Source of the DNA: Evansella sp. AB-P1
GTDB lineage: Bacteria; Bacillota; Bacilli; Bacillales; Salisediminibacteriaceae
Direction of reading: 5' to 3'
NCBI RefSeq assembly: GCF_029688925.1
Contig: NZ_JARUKY010000001.1
Location: 62,001 to 126,000, forward strand
Length of the DNA stretch: 64,000 nt
A model generated the notes under the pieces. It had not been told where the DNA came from. It saw only the letters and a program-made list of their open reading frames with translations, and searched no databases. Position numbers and translations under genes: made by a program. Numbering within the stretch: position 1 is the stretch's first letter; every line of letters begins with the position of its first letter. Below, one piece after another: positions 8,312 to 17,176 of the stretch.

Positions 8312-9682
8312 GTGAAAAAAGCTAAGAATAATTTTAAAAATCGGGAAGAGTTTACGTACTATCTTTTTTTACATTTAAAAAATAAGGAGAAAGAGCAATT
8401 TCGAAGTGAATACTTAAATCTTCATCCAACAGATCAAATTGAGATCTTTAAACAGATAAGTAAAGATAGAAGGAATTCATTGTATGATATGTTATCACCA
8501 GAAGAGTTTGCAGAGATATTTCAAGGGCTGGAGCTTTATAATCAAAAAACCGTATTTACAGAATTAGAGGATGACTTCGCCCTATGTATGTTAGAGGATT
8601 TGCCAGCAGATGAAATTACAGATTTTTTAGGTAGTATACCAGCAAGTGTTGCTACTTACTTATTAGGAAAAATGAAGAAATCAGAAGCTGACAATATAAA
8701 ATTATTATTGTCTTACAATGAGGATACAGCTGGTTCCTTAATGACAACTGAATTCATCTCATTATCGGTAAACGAGACGGTTTCACAAGTAATGGAAAGG
8801 CTACGGCGTGAAGGGCTTGAGGCTGAAACGATCTATTATCTATACGTATTATGTGAGGTAGATAAATTAATTGGAGTGGTTTCTCTTCGTGAACTCATTA
8901 CAGCAGAGCCGCATGTGACAATGAAGGAAATAATGAAGGGAAAAGTGATTTCTGTTTCTCCTTTAGCGGACCAGAAGGATGTATCTGCACTCATAAAGGA
9001 TTATGATCTATTAGCTTTACCTGTCGTCACCTCAGAAGAGAAAATGATAGGAATTGTTACAGTAGATGATGTTATAGATGTCATTGATGAAGAAAATACA
9101 GAGGATATTGGAGAGTTTGCTGCCGTGAAAGGAGCACTCGATTTTGATGTTTCAGCCTATCATGCTACGAAAAAACGGCTACCTTGGTTGGTTTTACTAA
9201 TGTTTATTGGTATGTTGACAGCGGGTTTGATCGGGAGCTTTGAAGGGACATTAGCTGAAATTACTTTATTAGCATTATTCATACCTTTAATTGCGGACAT
9301 GGCAGGAAACACAGGAACACAGTCTTTGGCTGTGGTCGTAAGGGGCTTAGCATTAGAAATATTTGATCGGAAGACAGTACTAAAATTGCTAAAACGAGAA
9401 GGATTAACAGGTCTATATATGGGGATTGTTTGTGGTGTTATCGTATCAATCATCGCTGTAATGATACCACAAGGAAATATTATATTAGGGTTAATAGTTG
9501 GGGTATCTCTTTTTATGACAATAGTTGTTTCAACTTTGACAGGTACTATCATTCCGTTATTGATAAACAAACTTAAAATCGATCCAGCTGTAGCCTCAGG
9601 TCCTTTTATTACAACAGTAAATGATGTTATTGCTTTGTTTATTTACTTTATGATCGCTACGTCCTTATTAAACACATTATAG
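8312..9682 (+). CDS. mgtE: Magnesium transporter MgtE (copy 2)
   Basis: Second MgtE of exactly the same length (456 residues) and domain order as copy 1: N domain with LHPTDQIEIFKQ, CBS pair, five membrane helices, the AGNTGTQS pore motif near residue 331 and TTVND in the last helix. The two copies share long matching blocks but differ throughout, so this is an old paralogue and not a recent duplication. It starts at a GTG behind GGAAAGGGG and follows the mgtC-like gene by 23 bases, so the two are probably co-transcribed under M-box 2. Two MgtE proteins may differ in Mg2+ affinity or ion preference. Confidence 0.95.
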   Translation: MKKAKNNFKNREEFTYYLFLHLKNKEKEQFRSEYLNLHPTDQIEIFKQISKDRRNSLYDMLSPEEFAEIFQGLELYNQKTVFTELEDDFALCMLEDLPADEITDFLGSIPASVATYLLGKMKKSEADNIKLLLSYNEDTAGSLMTTEFISLSVNETVSQVMERLRREGLEAETIYYLYVLCEVDKLIGVVSLRELITAEPHVTMKEIMKGKVISVSPLADQKDVSALIKDYDLLALPVVTSEEKMIGIVTVDDVIDVIDEENTEDIGEFAAVKGALDFDVSAYHATKKRLPWLVLLMFIGMLTAGLIGSFEGTLAEITLLALFIPLIADMAGNTGTQSLAVVVRGLALEIFDRKTVLKLLKREGLTGLYMGIVCGVIVSIIAVMIPQGNIILGLIVGVSLFMTIVVSTLTGTIIPLLINKLKIDPAVASGPFITTVNDVIALFIYFMIATSLLNTL

Positions 9683-9708
9683 TGTTCATCATTATATGTA
9701 ATTCCCCT

Positions 9709-9758
9709 TAAAAAACACGTATTCATGCATGTTACTTGCATAGGATACGTGTTTTTTA
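9709..9758. terminator. Bidirectional terminator after mgtE copy 2
   Basis: 13-bp stem AAAAAACACGTAT/ATACGTGTTTTTT flanked by A and T runs, so it can work on both strands. On the minus strand it would end the small peptide transcript that starts near 9.95 kb. Confidence 0.85.
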
Positions 9759-9792
9759 TTTTGCATTAGCGGTTAGTACCATAAAGACTCCT

Positions 9793-9885
9793 TTATTTTA
9801 TATATTTCTTTTTGAAAGTTGATTTTATTTTAACTGTAGAGATGGAAAGTAAAATAATTAGGATTATTACGATTGTTTCTGTCAT
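9793..9885 (-). CDS. Possible 30-residue single-span membrane peptide
   Basis: Minus-strand ORF of 30 codons with a textbook Shine-Dalgarno, AAGGGAGGAG, 5 to 7 bases before its ATG. The peptide is a short N-terminus (MTET), a hydrophobic helix (IVIILIILLSI) and a lysine-rich tail (KIKSTFKKKYIK). That shape is seen in type I toxin peptides and in small membrane regulators. A TATAAT lies upstream (9960-9955) and the bidirectional terminator 35 bases downstream, so promoter, ribosome site, ORF and terminator are all in order. I do not recognise a family. It could still be chance in AT-rich DNA. Confidence 0.45.
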   Translation of the reverse strand: MTETIVIILIILLSISTVKIKSTFKKKYIK

Positions 9886-9927
9886 TATCTCTCCTCCCTT
9901 GTAATAGGTTTTTATTTATATAAGAAT

Positions 9928-9943
9928 GTTTCCTTAAGGAAAC
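9928..9943. promoter_or_regulatory. 16-bp perfect palindrome near the peptide-gene promoter
   Basis: GTTTCCTTAAGGAAAC lies 12 bases downstream of the minus-strand TATAAT and about 40 bases upstream of the peptide's start codon. It could be a repressor operator near the transcription start or a 5'-end hairpin of the mRNA. Confidence 0.5.
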
Positions 9944-10297
9944 TTAGTTATTGTATTATATACATTTTCCCTTGGATTCGATACTCTTTTTAGATCAACA
10001 ATCAAAAAGATGTATGATAACAATAAAAAAATCAGAGAGAAATCAAAAATTTTAAAGTTCATCAAAAATTCAACAACCAGGTTTGGTACAATTTTGTGAT
10101 ATATGTTTAATGGTAAAGTTTTCTTTATTTTCAATTATATTGACGGGTAAATTTCAACTACTATTCATAGGTTCGTGATATGATAGTTTATATGTAATTT
10201 TTTGTTTATTAAAATACTTTTTTTATATTGAAAGTTCTGTTTGTTCTAAATTAGTATTTACTTACATTAGATTATCAGCTTATAGGAGGTTGCCATA

Positions 10298-11269
10298 TTG
10301 AAAAGAAGAGATGAAGCATCAGCTATGAAACAACCACAAGTCTATAAAATGATTGAGAATGTGGAAAGAGTAGTTGTAGGTAAAACGAAAGAAATTGAAT
10401 TGAGCTTTATAGCCCTATTAAGTGGTGGGCATGTCCTATTAGATGATGTACCAGGAGTAGGAAAAACAATGATGGTTAGGGCCATTGCTAAAACATTAGG
10501 TGCTGATTTTAAACGGATTCAGTTTACTCCAGACTTGCTTCCATCTGACGTTACAGGTGTATCAGTTTTTAACCAAAAAACGATGGAATTCCAGTTTAGA
10601 CCTGGGCCTGTAATGGCTAATGTTGTGCTAGCAGATGAAATTAACCGTACTTCTCCAAAAACCCAAGCGGCACTTTTAGAAGCTCTTGAAGAAGGAAGTG
10701 TTACTACAGATGGAGAAACTCGTGAATTACAAAATCCATTCTTCGTGATGGCTACACAAAACCCGATAGAATATGGTGGAACATACCCTTTGCCAGAAGC
10801 ACAGCTTGATCGGTTTTTATTCAAATTTAAAATTGGCTACCCAACGATAGAGGAAGAAATCGACGTTTTAAATCGTGTAGAAAAAACACACCCAATTGAA
10901 AGTTTACAACCAGTACTATCATTAGATGATCTAGTGACAATACAACAGCAAGTAAAAAATGTGTATGTAGATGAATCTGTGAAAAAATATATTGTTAATA
11001 TTGTAAATGCAACAAGAGAACACCATTCTGTATATTTAGGAGCAAGTCCACGAGCTTCCATAGCACTAATGAAGGCAGGACAAGCATATGCCTTTATGCA
11101 GGATAGAGAGTTTGTAGTCCCAGATGACATTAAAGCCTTAGCGCCATTTGCTTTGCAACATCGTATCCTATTAAATTCAGATGCTAAACTATCAAATACG
11201 ACCAATGAACGGGTAATTAAGGATGTCATTGATAAAGTGCCTATTCCAGTAGGAGAAAAATCTTTTTAA
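10298..11269 (+). CDS. yeaC: MoxR-family AAA+ ATPase (YeaC-like)
   Basis: 323-residue MoxR ATPase. Walker A is DDVPGVGKT, Walker B is VVLADEINR, followed by the family sequences TSPKTQAALLEALEEG, MATQNPIEYGGTYPLPEAQL and GASPRAS (sensor 2 region). MoxR proteins act as chaperone-like ATPases, often with DUF58 or VWA-domain partners; a DUF58 gene follows, its ATG sharing one base with this stop codon. The start is a TTG 7 bases after AGGAGGT. It is the first gene of a three-gene operon syntenic with B. subtilis yeaC-yeaD-yebA. Confidence 0.93.
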   Translation: MKRRDEASAMKQPQVYKMIENVERVVVGKTKEIELSFIALLSGGHVLLDDVPGVGKTMMVRAIAKTLGADFKRIQFTPDLLPSDVTGVSVFNQKTMEFQFRPGPVMANVVLADEINRTSPKTQAALLEALEEGSVTTDGETRELQNPFFVMATQNPIEYGGTYPLPEAQLDRFLFKFKIGYPTIEEEIDVLNRVEKTHPIESLQPVLSLDDLVTIQQQVKNVYVDESVKKYIVNIVNATREHHSVYLGASPRASIALMKAGQAYAFMQDREFVVPDDIKALAPFALQHRILLNSDAKLSNTTNERVIKDVIDKVPIPVGEKSF

Positions 11270-12501
11270 TGAAAAGAATGGATCAATTACTCTATTATAG
11301 TAAGCATCTATTTAAGTTACTTCTTGTTATTGGTGTATTCGTGGGAATGTTTAGCTATGCTATGTTTCAAGGTGGTTTTGTTAGCTGGTTTCTTTTTTAT
11401 TCTATTACCATACTTGTGATTTTAATGTTAGCTTATGTTGCTATCCCTTTAGGTAATTTTCATGTGAAACGAGAGTTAAGTGGCGGTAGCGCCATAGCAG
11501 CTGGATCTGAAGTGGAAATAAAAATAATTGTTAAACGGAAATGGCCATTTCCATTTCTTTATTTATCTGTATCTGATGAAATGGATAGAAAACTAAAAAA
11601 TCTAACACCTCATAAGCAAATGAAAATGATCTTTTATCCGACGTTAAAAAGAGAGTTAGAGTTTACCTATGCTATTCCCAACTTGAAACGAGGAGAATAT
11701 GTGCTAAAGGGTGTTCATCTTGAAACAAGTGATATGTTTGGTGTTTTTTATAAACGAAAATTTATTCCTTTAGAGGAAAGCCTTTTGGTATATCCGAATT
11801 ATCATGAAATTGAACGGTGGTCAGCGTTAGAAAATAGAGAAACGGAAACGAGGTTATCTTCATTTGATTTTATTGAAGACATTACCTCTGTTGCTGGGGC
11901 TAGGGAATATGTGCCCGGGGATAAGCTTACTAGTATCGATTGGAAGGTTACAGCTCGTTCAACGAAATTAATGACGAAAGAATTTGAAGAATATACAGGA
12001 CAAAGGTTCCTCGTTATTTTAAATAATCATCTTCCAGATGTAGACTCCAAAACATTAGATGCATATGAAAAATCCATTGAATTAGCAACATCATTCATAA
12101 TGCATGCTAACCGAAAGCAAATACAGTTAGGACTATGGACAATTGGTAAGGAAAGTAGTTCTTTTCCGTTAGATGCAGGATCAGAACAACAAAAACAGCT
12201 AATATATCATTTATCAAAAATTCAAGGTGATATATCGGGAGATTTTACGAACAACATTAAAGAGTTTGATGACAAAATTCCATTAGGGGTAACGTTGCTA
12301 GTAGTTTCTACAGAATTAACAGACGGTATGTTAGAAAGATTTCGTGTATACCTTTCAAGAAGAATTCAAGTATACTTTTGTCTAATCGAAAGTGGCAAAA
12401 TGAGTTCTTTGGACGAGAGAAGGTTTAGAGAACTGAAAGGCTATGGAGCTGAAGCGTATTTATTATCTGGTGGGAATATTGATCATGCTATCCCATCATA
12501 A
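11269..12501 (+). CDS. yeaD: DUF58 domain protein (YeaD-like)
   Basis: 410 residues with two N-terminal membrane helices (about 15-60), a beta-rich middle, and the DUF58 core around residues 195-240 (GAREYVPGDKLTSIDWKVTA, then LMTKEFEEYTGQ), a VWA-like fold. DUF58 proteins are encoded next to MoxR ATPases and transglutaminase-like membrane proteins and are thought to form one envelope-linked complex; the biochemical role is unknown. The ATG overlaps the yeaC stop (TAATG), indicating coupled translation. Confidence 0.9.
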   Translation: MKRMDQLLYYSKHLFKLLLVIGVFVGMFSYAMFQGGFVSWFLFYSITILVILMLAYVAIPLGNFHVKRELSGGSAIAAGSEVEIKIIVKRKWPFPFLYLSVSDEMDRKLKNLTPHKQMKMIFYPTLKRELEFTYAIPNLKRGEYVLKGVHLETSDMFGVFYKRKFIPLEESLLVYPNYHEIERWSALENRETETRLSSFDFIEDITSVAGAREYVPGDKLTSIDWKVTARSTKLMTKEFEEYTGQRFLVILNNHLPDVDSKTLDAYEKSIELATSFIMHANRKQIQLGLWTIGKESSSFPLDAGSEQQKQLIYHLSKIQGDISGDFTNNIKEFDDKIPLGVTLLVVSTELTDGMLERFRVYLSRRIQVYFCLIESGKMSSLDERRFRELKGYGAEAYLLSGGNIDHAIPS

Positions 12502-12517
12502 AGTAGGTGATTAAGTC

Positions 12518-14803
12518 ATGAAACGTATGTTCAATAAACAACCCTCATCCATCACGCATTTATTTATATATGCACTAGCATTTCTAATCTTGTGGGAATG
12601 GTTAAGACCAATTCCATCTGTTACAAATACAGGGCAGATTGAAGTTTTTGTATGGTTTGCACTTTTTAGTGCGGCTATGATTTATTTAAGGGTGAACTTA
12701 GTATATATGATACCGTCTCTATTAATTGGAAGTATATATGGTCTTCACTATATATTTAATAACCAAGCGCCATTTTTAAGTCGAGATGGTGGTATTGAAA
12801 CGGTAAAGTATTTTCTCTCTGATTTTCTCTATAATTTTCAGCTTATGTTTACGTGGCAACTAAGTTCGTTGACCCCTTTTTTTAGAACCTTTTTATTGTT
12901 TTTATTACTAGGTTTAATTTGTTATTTATTATATTTTTGGATTTTCCATACACGTAAAATATTTTTCTTTTTATTGGCATCGATTATTTATATTACTGTT
13001 TTAGATACATTTACAGTTGTTGATGCATCCATGGCAATTATCCGTGTTGTGGTTATTGGCTTTTTCATGATGACACTTTTACACATGTTAAAAATTCAAG
13101 ATGAAGAAAAAGAAGTGGGGAGAAGAAGTAATACATTTATTTCCTCAGCTTGGATGTATACATTAATTTTCATGATTTTAATTGCAACATCAGTAGGGTA
13201 TGCTGCACCAAAGTTTGAACCTCAGTGGGCTGATCCTGTCCCAACCTTTAAGCAGTATGTGCTAGGTGAATCTGGAACAGGAACGGGCACTCGTCGGGTC
13301 GGTTATGGAGAAAATGACGAACGACTTGGTGGGGGATTTGTACAAGATTTTGGTACTGTATTTTATGCAGAGGTGGAAGAGCCTTCTTACTGGAGAGGTG
13401 AATCGAAGCACGAATATACAGGCTTTGGCTGGACAAATGAACCTGTAATGAGGGACTCCTATGCTGTTTTTGAAGAAGAAATAGATTATTATATGTTCCG
13501 AGATTCTGTTGAAGTAGATGAACTAGAAGTTACCATTACAATGGGGGACGGTGTTGGCTTTAACCATTTGTTTTATCCTGGTCAATTAACATCGTATGAT
13601 ACAGATGCGCATCGTTACGCTGTAAATGGAGATAGTGGGTCTAATGCCCCTCTTACTTTTATGACGGATGTGAATGCAGGGAAAATTATTGCCCAAACGG
13701 CTAATGAAAATGACGATGTTTCTTTAATAGAGTATACGTTAAGCTATGATAACCCTAGTTTTTCCATTAATGCTTTACAAAATGACCCTGGGGATGATCC
13801 AGAAAGTATAAGGGAGCTTTACTTGCAGCTTCCTGAGGATTTGCCGGATCGTATCGGTGACTTAGCTGAGGAAATTGTTGAAGGCTATGATAATCGATAT
13901 GACCAGGTTGTTGCAGTAGAACAGTATTTTTCGAGAAATGGTTTCGAATATCGTACGACTGATGTTCCGATACCAGAAGAGGGTCAAGATTACGTAGATC
14001 AGTTTCTTTTTGAAACACAATATGGCTACTGTGATAATTACTCAACTGCTATGGCTGTTTTACTTAGGACGTTAGATATTCCTACACGCTGGGTAAAGGG
14101 GTTTACAGAGGGTGAAGAAATTGACACCCTAGAAGATGGCGTGCGACGTTATGAAATTTCTAATAGTAATGCCCACTCTTGGGTTGAAGTGTTTTTTCCT
14201 GAAGTAGGCTGGGTTCCATTTGAACCAACGCAAGGGTTTGATAATAATGTTGAATTTTACGAGGAAAGAGAAGAAATAGAAATTGATATTGATACGGATA
14301 GAACGAATGATGAAAACGATACTCCTTCAAATGATCGGGATCCTTTAGTTGATTTTGGTGAAAACGATGATGATTTTTCATCTAGTCCAGGTAGTGGTTC
14401 TGATAGGGAAAGAGATGGAGGTTTATTGTCAACATCTATTTCTGCTAAAAGTTTCTGGATCTCTCTTATAGTTATCCTTTTTGTTTTTCTAGCCTATCGA
14501 AAGCAAAATATTATCCAAAATAAATATTTTCTCCTTCGATATCGGTTGATAGGGAACGATGAAACGTTTAAATCAGCTTATCAAAGGCTCCTATGGATAT
14601 TAAGTAATGAAGGGTTACCGCGAGAAGAAGATGAAACATTGAGAGAGTACGCTATTCGTATTGATCGGATGCTAAATTCAGGTACAATGTCACAATTAAC
14701 ACGAACGTACGAAAAACTATACTATGGTGGACAAGTAGCAGATGGAGAGTGGGATAGAAATAGAAGTAGTTGGGAAGAAATTGTGAAATTAATGAACTCT
14801 TGA
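12518..14803 (+). CDS. yebA: Membrane-anchored transglutaminase-like protein (YebA-like)
   Basis: 761 residues. About six N-terminal membrane helices are followed by an extracellular part with the transglutaminase core: catalytic Cys in GYCDNYSTAMAVLLRTL, His in NSNAHSWVEVFFPEVGW, and the third acidic position in FEPTQGF. A very acidic Asp/Glu/Asn/Ser linker (about residues 590-635), one membrane helix and a cytoplasmic DUF4129-like tail follow. The long acidic linker suggests a salt-rich exterior. It is the third gene of the MoxR/DUF58 operon and ends just before the guaA control region, as in B. subtilis. Its substrate is unknown. Confidence 0.9.
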   Translation: MKRMFNKQPSSITHLFIYALAFLILWEWLRPIPSVTNTGQIEVFVWFALFSAAMIYLRVNLVYMIPSLLIGSIYGLHYIFNNQAPFLSRDGGIETVKYFLSDFLYNFQLMFTWQLSSLTPFFRTFLLFLLLGLICYLLYFWIFHTRKIFFFLLASIIYITVLDTFTVVDASMAIIRVVVIGFFMMTLLHMLKIQDEEKEVGRRSNTFISSAWMYTLIFMILIATSVGYAAPKFEPQWADPVPTFKQYVLGESGTGTGTRRVGYGENDERLGGGFVQDFGTVFYAEVEEPSYWRGESKHEYTGFGWTNEPVMRDSYAVFEEEIDYYMFRDSVEVDELEVTITMGDGVGFNHLFYPGQLTSYDTDAHRYAVNGDSGSNAPLTFMTDVNAGKIIAQTANENDDVSLIEYTLSYDNPSFSINALQNDPGDDPESIRELYLQLPEDLPDRIGDLAEEIVEGYDNRYDQVVAVEQYFSRNGFEYRTTDVPIPEEGQDYVDQFLFETQYGYCDNYSTAMAVLLRTLDIPTRWVKGFTEGEEIDTLEDGVRRYEISNSNAHSWVEVFFPEVGWVPFEPTQGFDNNVEFYEEREEIEIDIDTDRTNDENDTPSNDRDPLVDFGENDDDFSSSPGSGSDRERDGGLLSTSISAKSFWISLIVILFVFLAYRKQNIIQNKYFLLRYRLIGNDETFKSAYQRLLWILSNEGLPREEDETLREYAIRIDRMLNSGTMSQLTRTYEKLYYGGQVADGEWDRNRSSWEEIVKLMNS

Positions 14804-14881
14804 CCACCTTATTATGTACTGATAAAATGATTTCATTGTGTTTTTTTGATAGTATTTTTAAATTTGATCCGTCAGAAGCCG

Positions 14882-14923
14882 AGATCGAATTAAATTTAAC
14901 TATTATGTATAAATGTTCGTGTT
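14882..14923 (+). promoter_or_regulatory. PurR box pair upstream of guaA
   Basis: Inverted half-sites: a weak one containing CGAAT (14886) and a strong one whose reverse complement is AAAACACGAACATTT. Outer edges of the CGAA/TTCG cores are 33-34 bases apart, the same geometry as at pbuG and purE in this window. A -10-like TATAAA follows at 14963; its -35 is poor. Confidence 0.6.
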
Positions 14924-14990
14924 TTAAAATGAAATAGTGAATGATAAAAATGACTCATGTACTATAAAATTCATAAATCTATTTTTATTG

Positions 14991-15058
14991 CTTCATATAT
15001 CCTTAGGAATTGGCCTAAGAGTCTCTACCAGGTTGCCGTAAACAACTTGACTATGAAG
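14991..15058 (+). promoter_or_regulatory. Guanine (purine) riboswitch upstream of guaA
   Basis: Purine aptamer with P1 CTTCATA/TATGAAG, P2 CTTAGG/CCTAAG, the core CTCTACC and P3 AGGTTG/CAACTT. The discriminator in GACTATG is C (15051), which specifies guanine over adenine. The J2/3 run reads GTCTCTACC where most have GTTTCTACC, one change at the usually flipped-out U48 position by my count. A terminator follows, so high guanine should reduce guaA expression. Confidence 0.92.
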
Positions 15059-15085
15059 GTTAGATACTTTTTATGCTGTATGTAT

Positions 15086-15137
15086 AACTAGAAATTCTGC
15101 CTTCGTGTTTATCACTATTAGAATTTCTAGTTTTTTT
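15086..15137 (+). terminator. Expression-platform terminator of the guaA riboswitch
   Basis: 13-bp stem AACTAGAAATTCT/AGAATTTCTAGTT followed by seven T residues, 28 bases after the aptamer. Confidence 0.9.
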
Positions 15138-15150
15138 GCATTAACTTTTT

Positions 15151-15274
15151 AATAGAAAGTATAAAATTTCCACTCTACGTAAGGTGTCTAGGAGACAGGG
15201 TGTCGATATTAGGCCGTTGCCTACAGGACGTAGGCTGTACTTAGGCGGAATTGGGGTGCCTTGTGCTTTTCTTA
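15151..15274 (+). repeat. Structured dispersed element, copy E1 (guaA leader)
   Basis: About 124 bp that recurs almost unchanged upstream of gatC (50491-50614). It contains a long outer stem region (CTACGTA against TACTTAG, one mismatch), hairpin TGTCT-AGG-AGACA, hairpin GCCTAC-AGGAC-GTAGGC, and the invariant tail ACTTAGGCGGAATTGGGG. It lies between the riboswitch terminator and guaA, about 145 bases from the start codon. I do not recognise a known riboswitch. It may be a small RNA, a leader element or a mobile palindromic repeat. Confidence 0.75.
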
Positions 15275-15419
15275 AAAATACAACTAATGTGATATGTAGC
15301 AAACTAGAAAAAAACATTGCTTTCTATGTAATAATATAGATGAATGAAAGGTTAGGCTCAAAGCTCATACTGATAGCAAAGAATCTTGAATGAAAATAAG
15401 ATGTAAAGGTGGATGAAAC

Positions 15420-16958
15420 ATGCAAGAAATCAAAGAGAAAATTATCGTACTAGACTTTGGGGGACAATACAATCAGCTGATCGCAAGAAGAATTAGAGAT
15501 CTCGGTGTTTATAGTGAATTACACTCACATAAATTAAACGTTGAAGAAATTAAAGAAATGAATCCAACAGGAATTATTTTTTCTGGGGGACCAGGGAGTG
15601 TATATGCAGATGGTGCACCTCGTTGTGATGAGAGAATCTTTGATTTAGGCATTCCAGTTTTAGGGATTTGCTATGGTATGCAATTGATGACCCACCACTT
15701 TGCAGGTAAGGTAGAAGCGGCAAATCATCGTGAATACGGGAAAGCGATGATTAACATTGAAAATAAAAGCAAATTATACGATGGATTAGAGGACAAGCAG
15801 TCTGTGTGGATGAGTCATGGTGATTTAGTTGTTGCTCCACCTGAAGGATTTACAGTTGATGCAACAAATGTATCCTGTCCAATTGCTGCTATGAGTGATG
15901 AGAGCCGTAAGTTATACGGGGTTCAATTCCATCCTGAAGTTCGTAATTCTGAATATGGTATTGAAATGTTAAAGAACTTTGTCTTTAAAGTTTGTCTCTG
16001 TAAAGGGAAATGGTCCATGGAGAACTTTATTGATATAGAGATAGAAAAAGTGAGAGAATTAGTTGGTGATCGTAAAGTTTTATGTGCATTAAGTGGTGGG
16101 GTAGATTCTTCTGTTGTTGCTGCACTTATTCATAAAGCAATTGGTGATCAGTTAGTTTGTATGTTTATTGATCATGGCTTATTACGTAAAAATGAAGCTG
16201 AAAGTGTCATGAAGACATTTTCAGAAGGCTTTGATATGAACGTGGTTAAAATTGATGCACAAGAACGCTTTTTATCAAAGCTTAAAGGTGTAAAGGATCC
16301 TGAGCAAAAACGTAAAATAATAGGAAACGAATTTATATATGTTTTTGATGAAGAGGCAGGTAAGTTAGAAGGAATCGATTTCTTAGCGCAGGGAACCCTG
16401 TACACAGATATTATTGAAAGTGGAACAGATACTGCGCAGACGATCAAGTCCCATCATAATGTTGGTGGACTGCCAGAAGATATGAACTTTCAATTAATTG
16501 AACCGTTAAATACGCTATTTAAGGATGAAGTCCGTGAAGTTGGAAAAGAGCTTGGTCTACCAGATGAAATTGTTTGGAGGCAGCCATTCCCAGGTCCAGG
16601 TTTAGGTATTCGTGTTTTAGGGGGAATTACGGAAGAGAAACTAGAAATTGTTCGTGAATCAGATGCGATCCTCCGTGATGAAATAAAAAAAGCAGGATTA
16701 GATCGTGAAATTTGGCAATACTTCACAGCACTTCCTGATATGCGTAGTGTAGGAGTAATGGGAGATGCAAGAACGTACGATTATACAGTAGGTATTCGAG
16801 CAGTTACATCTATTGACGGAATGACGTCGGATTGGGCAAGAATTCCTTATGATGTTTTAGAGATAATTTCAACGAGAATTGTAAACGAAGTGAAGAATGT
16901 AAATCGCGTTGTTTATGACATTACTTCTAAGCCACCATCAACGATTGAATGGGAATAA
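15420..16958 (+). CDS. guaA: GMP synthase (glutamine-hydrolysing)
   Basis: Converts XMP to GMP with glutamine and ATP. 512 residues. The class I glutaminase domain has the catalytic Cys in GICYGMQ and the His-Glu in FHPEV; the ATP-pyrophosphatase domain has SGGVDSS; the dimerisation domain ends [17 protein letters not shown]. The ATG follows AGGTGGATGAAAC. It is flanked by a riboswitch leader and a terminator, so it is monocistronic. B. subtilis guaA is not, as I recall, under a guanine riboswitch, so the control seen here is an addition. Confidence 0.97.
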   Translation: MQEIKEKIIVLDFGGQYNQLIARRIRDLGVYSELHSHKLNVEEIKEMNPTGIIFSGGPGSVYADGAPRCDERIFDLGIPVLGICYGMQLMTHHFAGKVEAANHREYGKAMINIENKSKLYDGLEDKQSVWMSHGDLVVAPPEGFTVDATNVSCPIAAMSDESRKLYGVQFHPEVRNSEYGIEMLKNFVFKVCLCKGKWSMENFIDIEIEKVRELVGDRKVLCALSGGVDSSVVAALIHKAIGDQLVCMFIDHGLLRKNEAESVMKTFSEGFDMNVVKIDAQERFLSKLKGVKDPEQKRKIIGNEFIYVFDEEAGKLEGIDFLAQGTLYTDIIESGTDTAQTIKSHHNVGGLPEDMNFQLIEPLNTLFKDEVREVGKELGLPDEIVWRQPFPGPGLGIRVLGGITEEKLEIVRESDAILRDEIKKAGLDREIWQYFTALPDMRSVGVMGDARTYDYTVGIRAVTSIDGMTSDWARIPYDVLEIISTRIVNEVKNVNRVVYDITSKPPSTIEWE

Positions 16959-16976
16959 AGGGAATATAAAATAATA

Positions 16977-17016
16977 AAACCCCCTAGTAATGAGTGATTT
17001 GTTACTAGGGGGTTTC
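16977..17016 (+). terminator. Terminator after guaA
   Basis: 14-bp stem AAACCCCCTAGTAA/TTACTAGGGGGTTT, just downstream of the guaA stop. Confidence 0.9.
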
Positions 17017-17017
17017 T

Positions 17018-17061
17018 AAATACGAATGTTCTCATCGAAATGAACAATAATATTCGTATTT
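17018..17061 (+). promoter_or_regulatory. PurR box pair upstream of pbuG
   Basis: Perfect 10-bp inverted repeat AAATACGAAT/ATTCGTATTT with 24 bases between, matching PurBox half-sites (AWWWNCGAAYWWT type). It ends just upstream of the -35 of the pbuG promoter. Confidence 0.65.
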
Positions 17062-17065
17062 TGTA

Positions 17066-17094
17066 TTGACAGGTACAATTGTGATTGGTAAACT
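17066..17094 (+). promoter_or_regulatory. Sigma-A promoter of pbuG
   Basis: -35 TTGACA, 17-base spacer, -10 TAAACT; the riboswitch aptamer begins 12 bases after the -10. Confidence 0.8.
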
Positions 17095-17106
17095 TATTTT
17101 TGTAAG

Positions 17107-17176
17107 ATTCGTATATCTATGGGGAATATGGCCCATAAGTTTCTACCGAGCTACCGTAAATGGCTTGACTACGAAT
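17107..17176 (+). promoter_or_regulatory. Guanine (purine) riboswitch upstream of pbuG
   Basis: Purine aptamer with P1 ATTCGTA/TACGAAT, P2 ATGGG/CCCAT, GTTTCTACC core and P3 GAGCTACCGTAAATGGCTT. The discriminator in TTGACTACGAA is C, indicating guanine. pbuG carries the same switch in B. subtilis. Confidence 0.95.

Larger units (their letters stand above)
9759..10297. other. AT-rich intergenic region upstream of the MoxR operon
   Basis: About 540 bases without a conventional gene. It holds a possible minus-strand 30-residue peptide gene with a palindrome and a -10 element (listed separately), and an extended -10 (TGaTATGAT, 10176-10184) that could start the MoxR operon about 115 bases upstream of its start codon. 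Nothing else was recognised. Confidence 0.5.

Noticed and set aside
9934-10134. 66-codon minus-strand ORF in the gap before the MoxR operon
   Set aside because: No ribosome site, AT-driven composition, and it overlaps the better-supported small peptide promoter and palindrome.
15151-15274. CsrA-binding decoy RNA, because both hairpins show AGGA in the loop
   Set aside because: CsrA sites need an ANGGA-type core; here the bases before GGA are CA and UA, so the fit is poor. Loop similarity alone is too weak.
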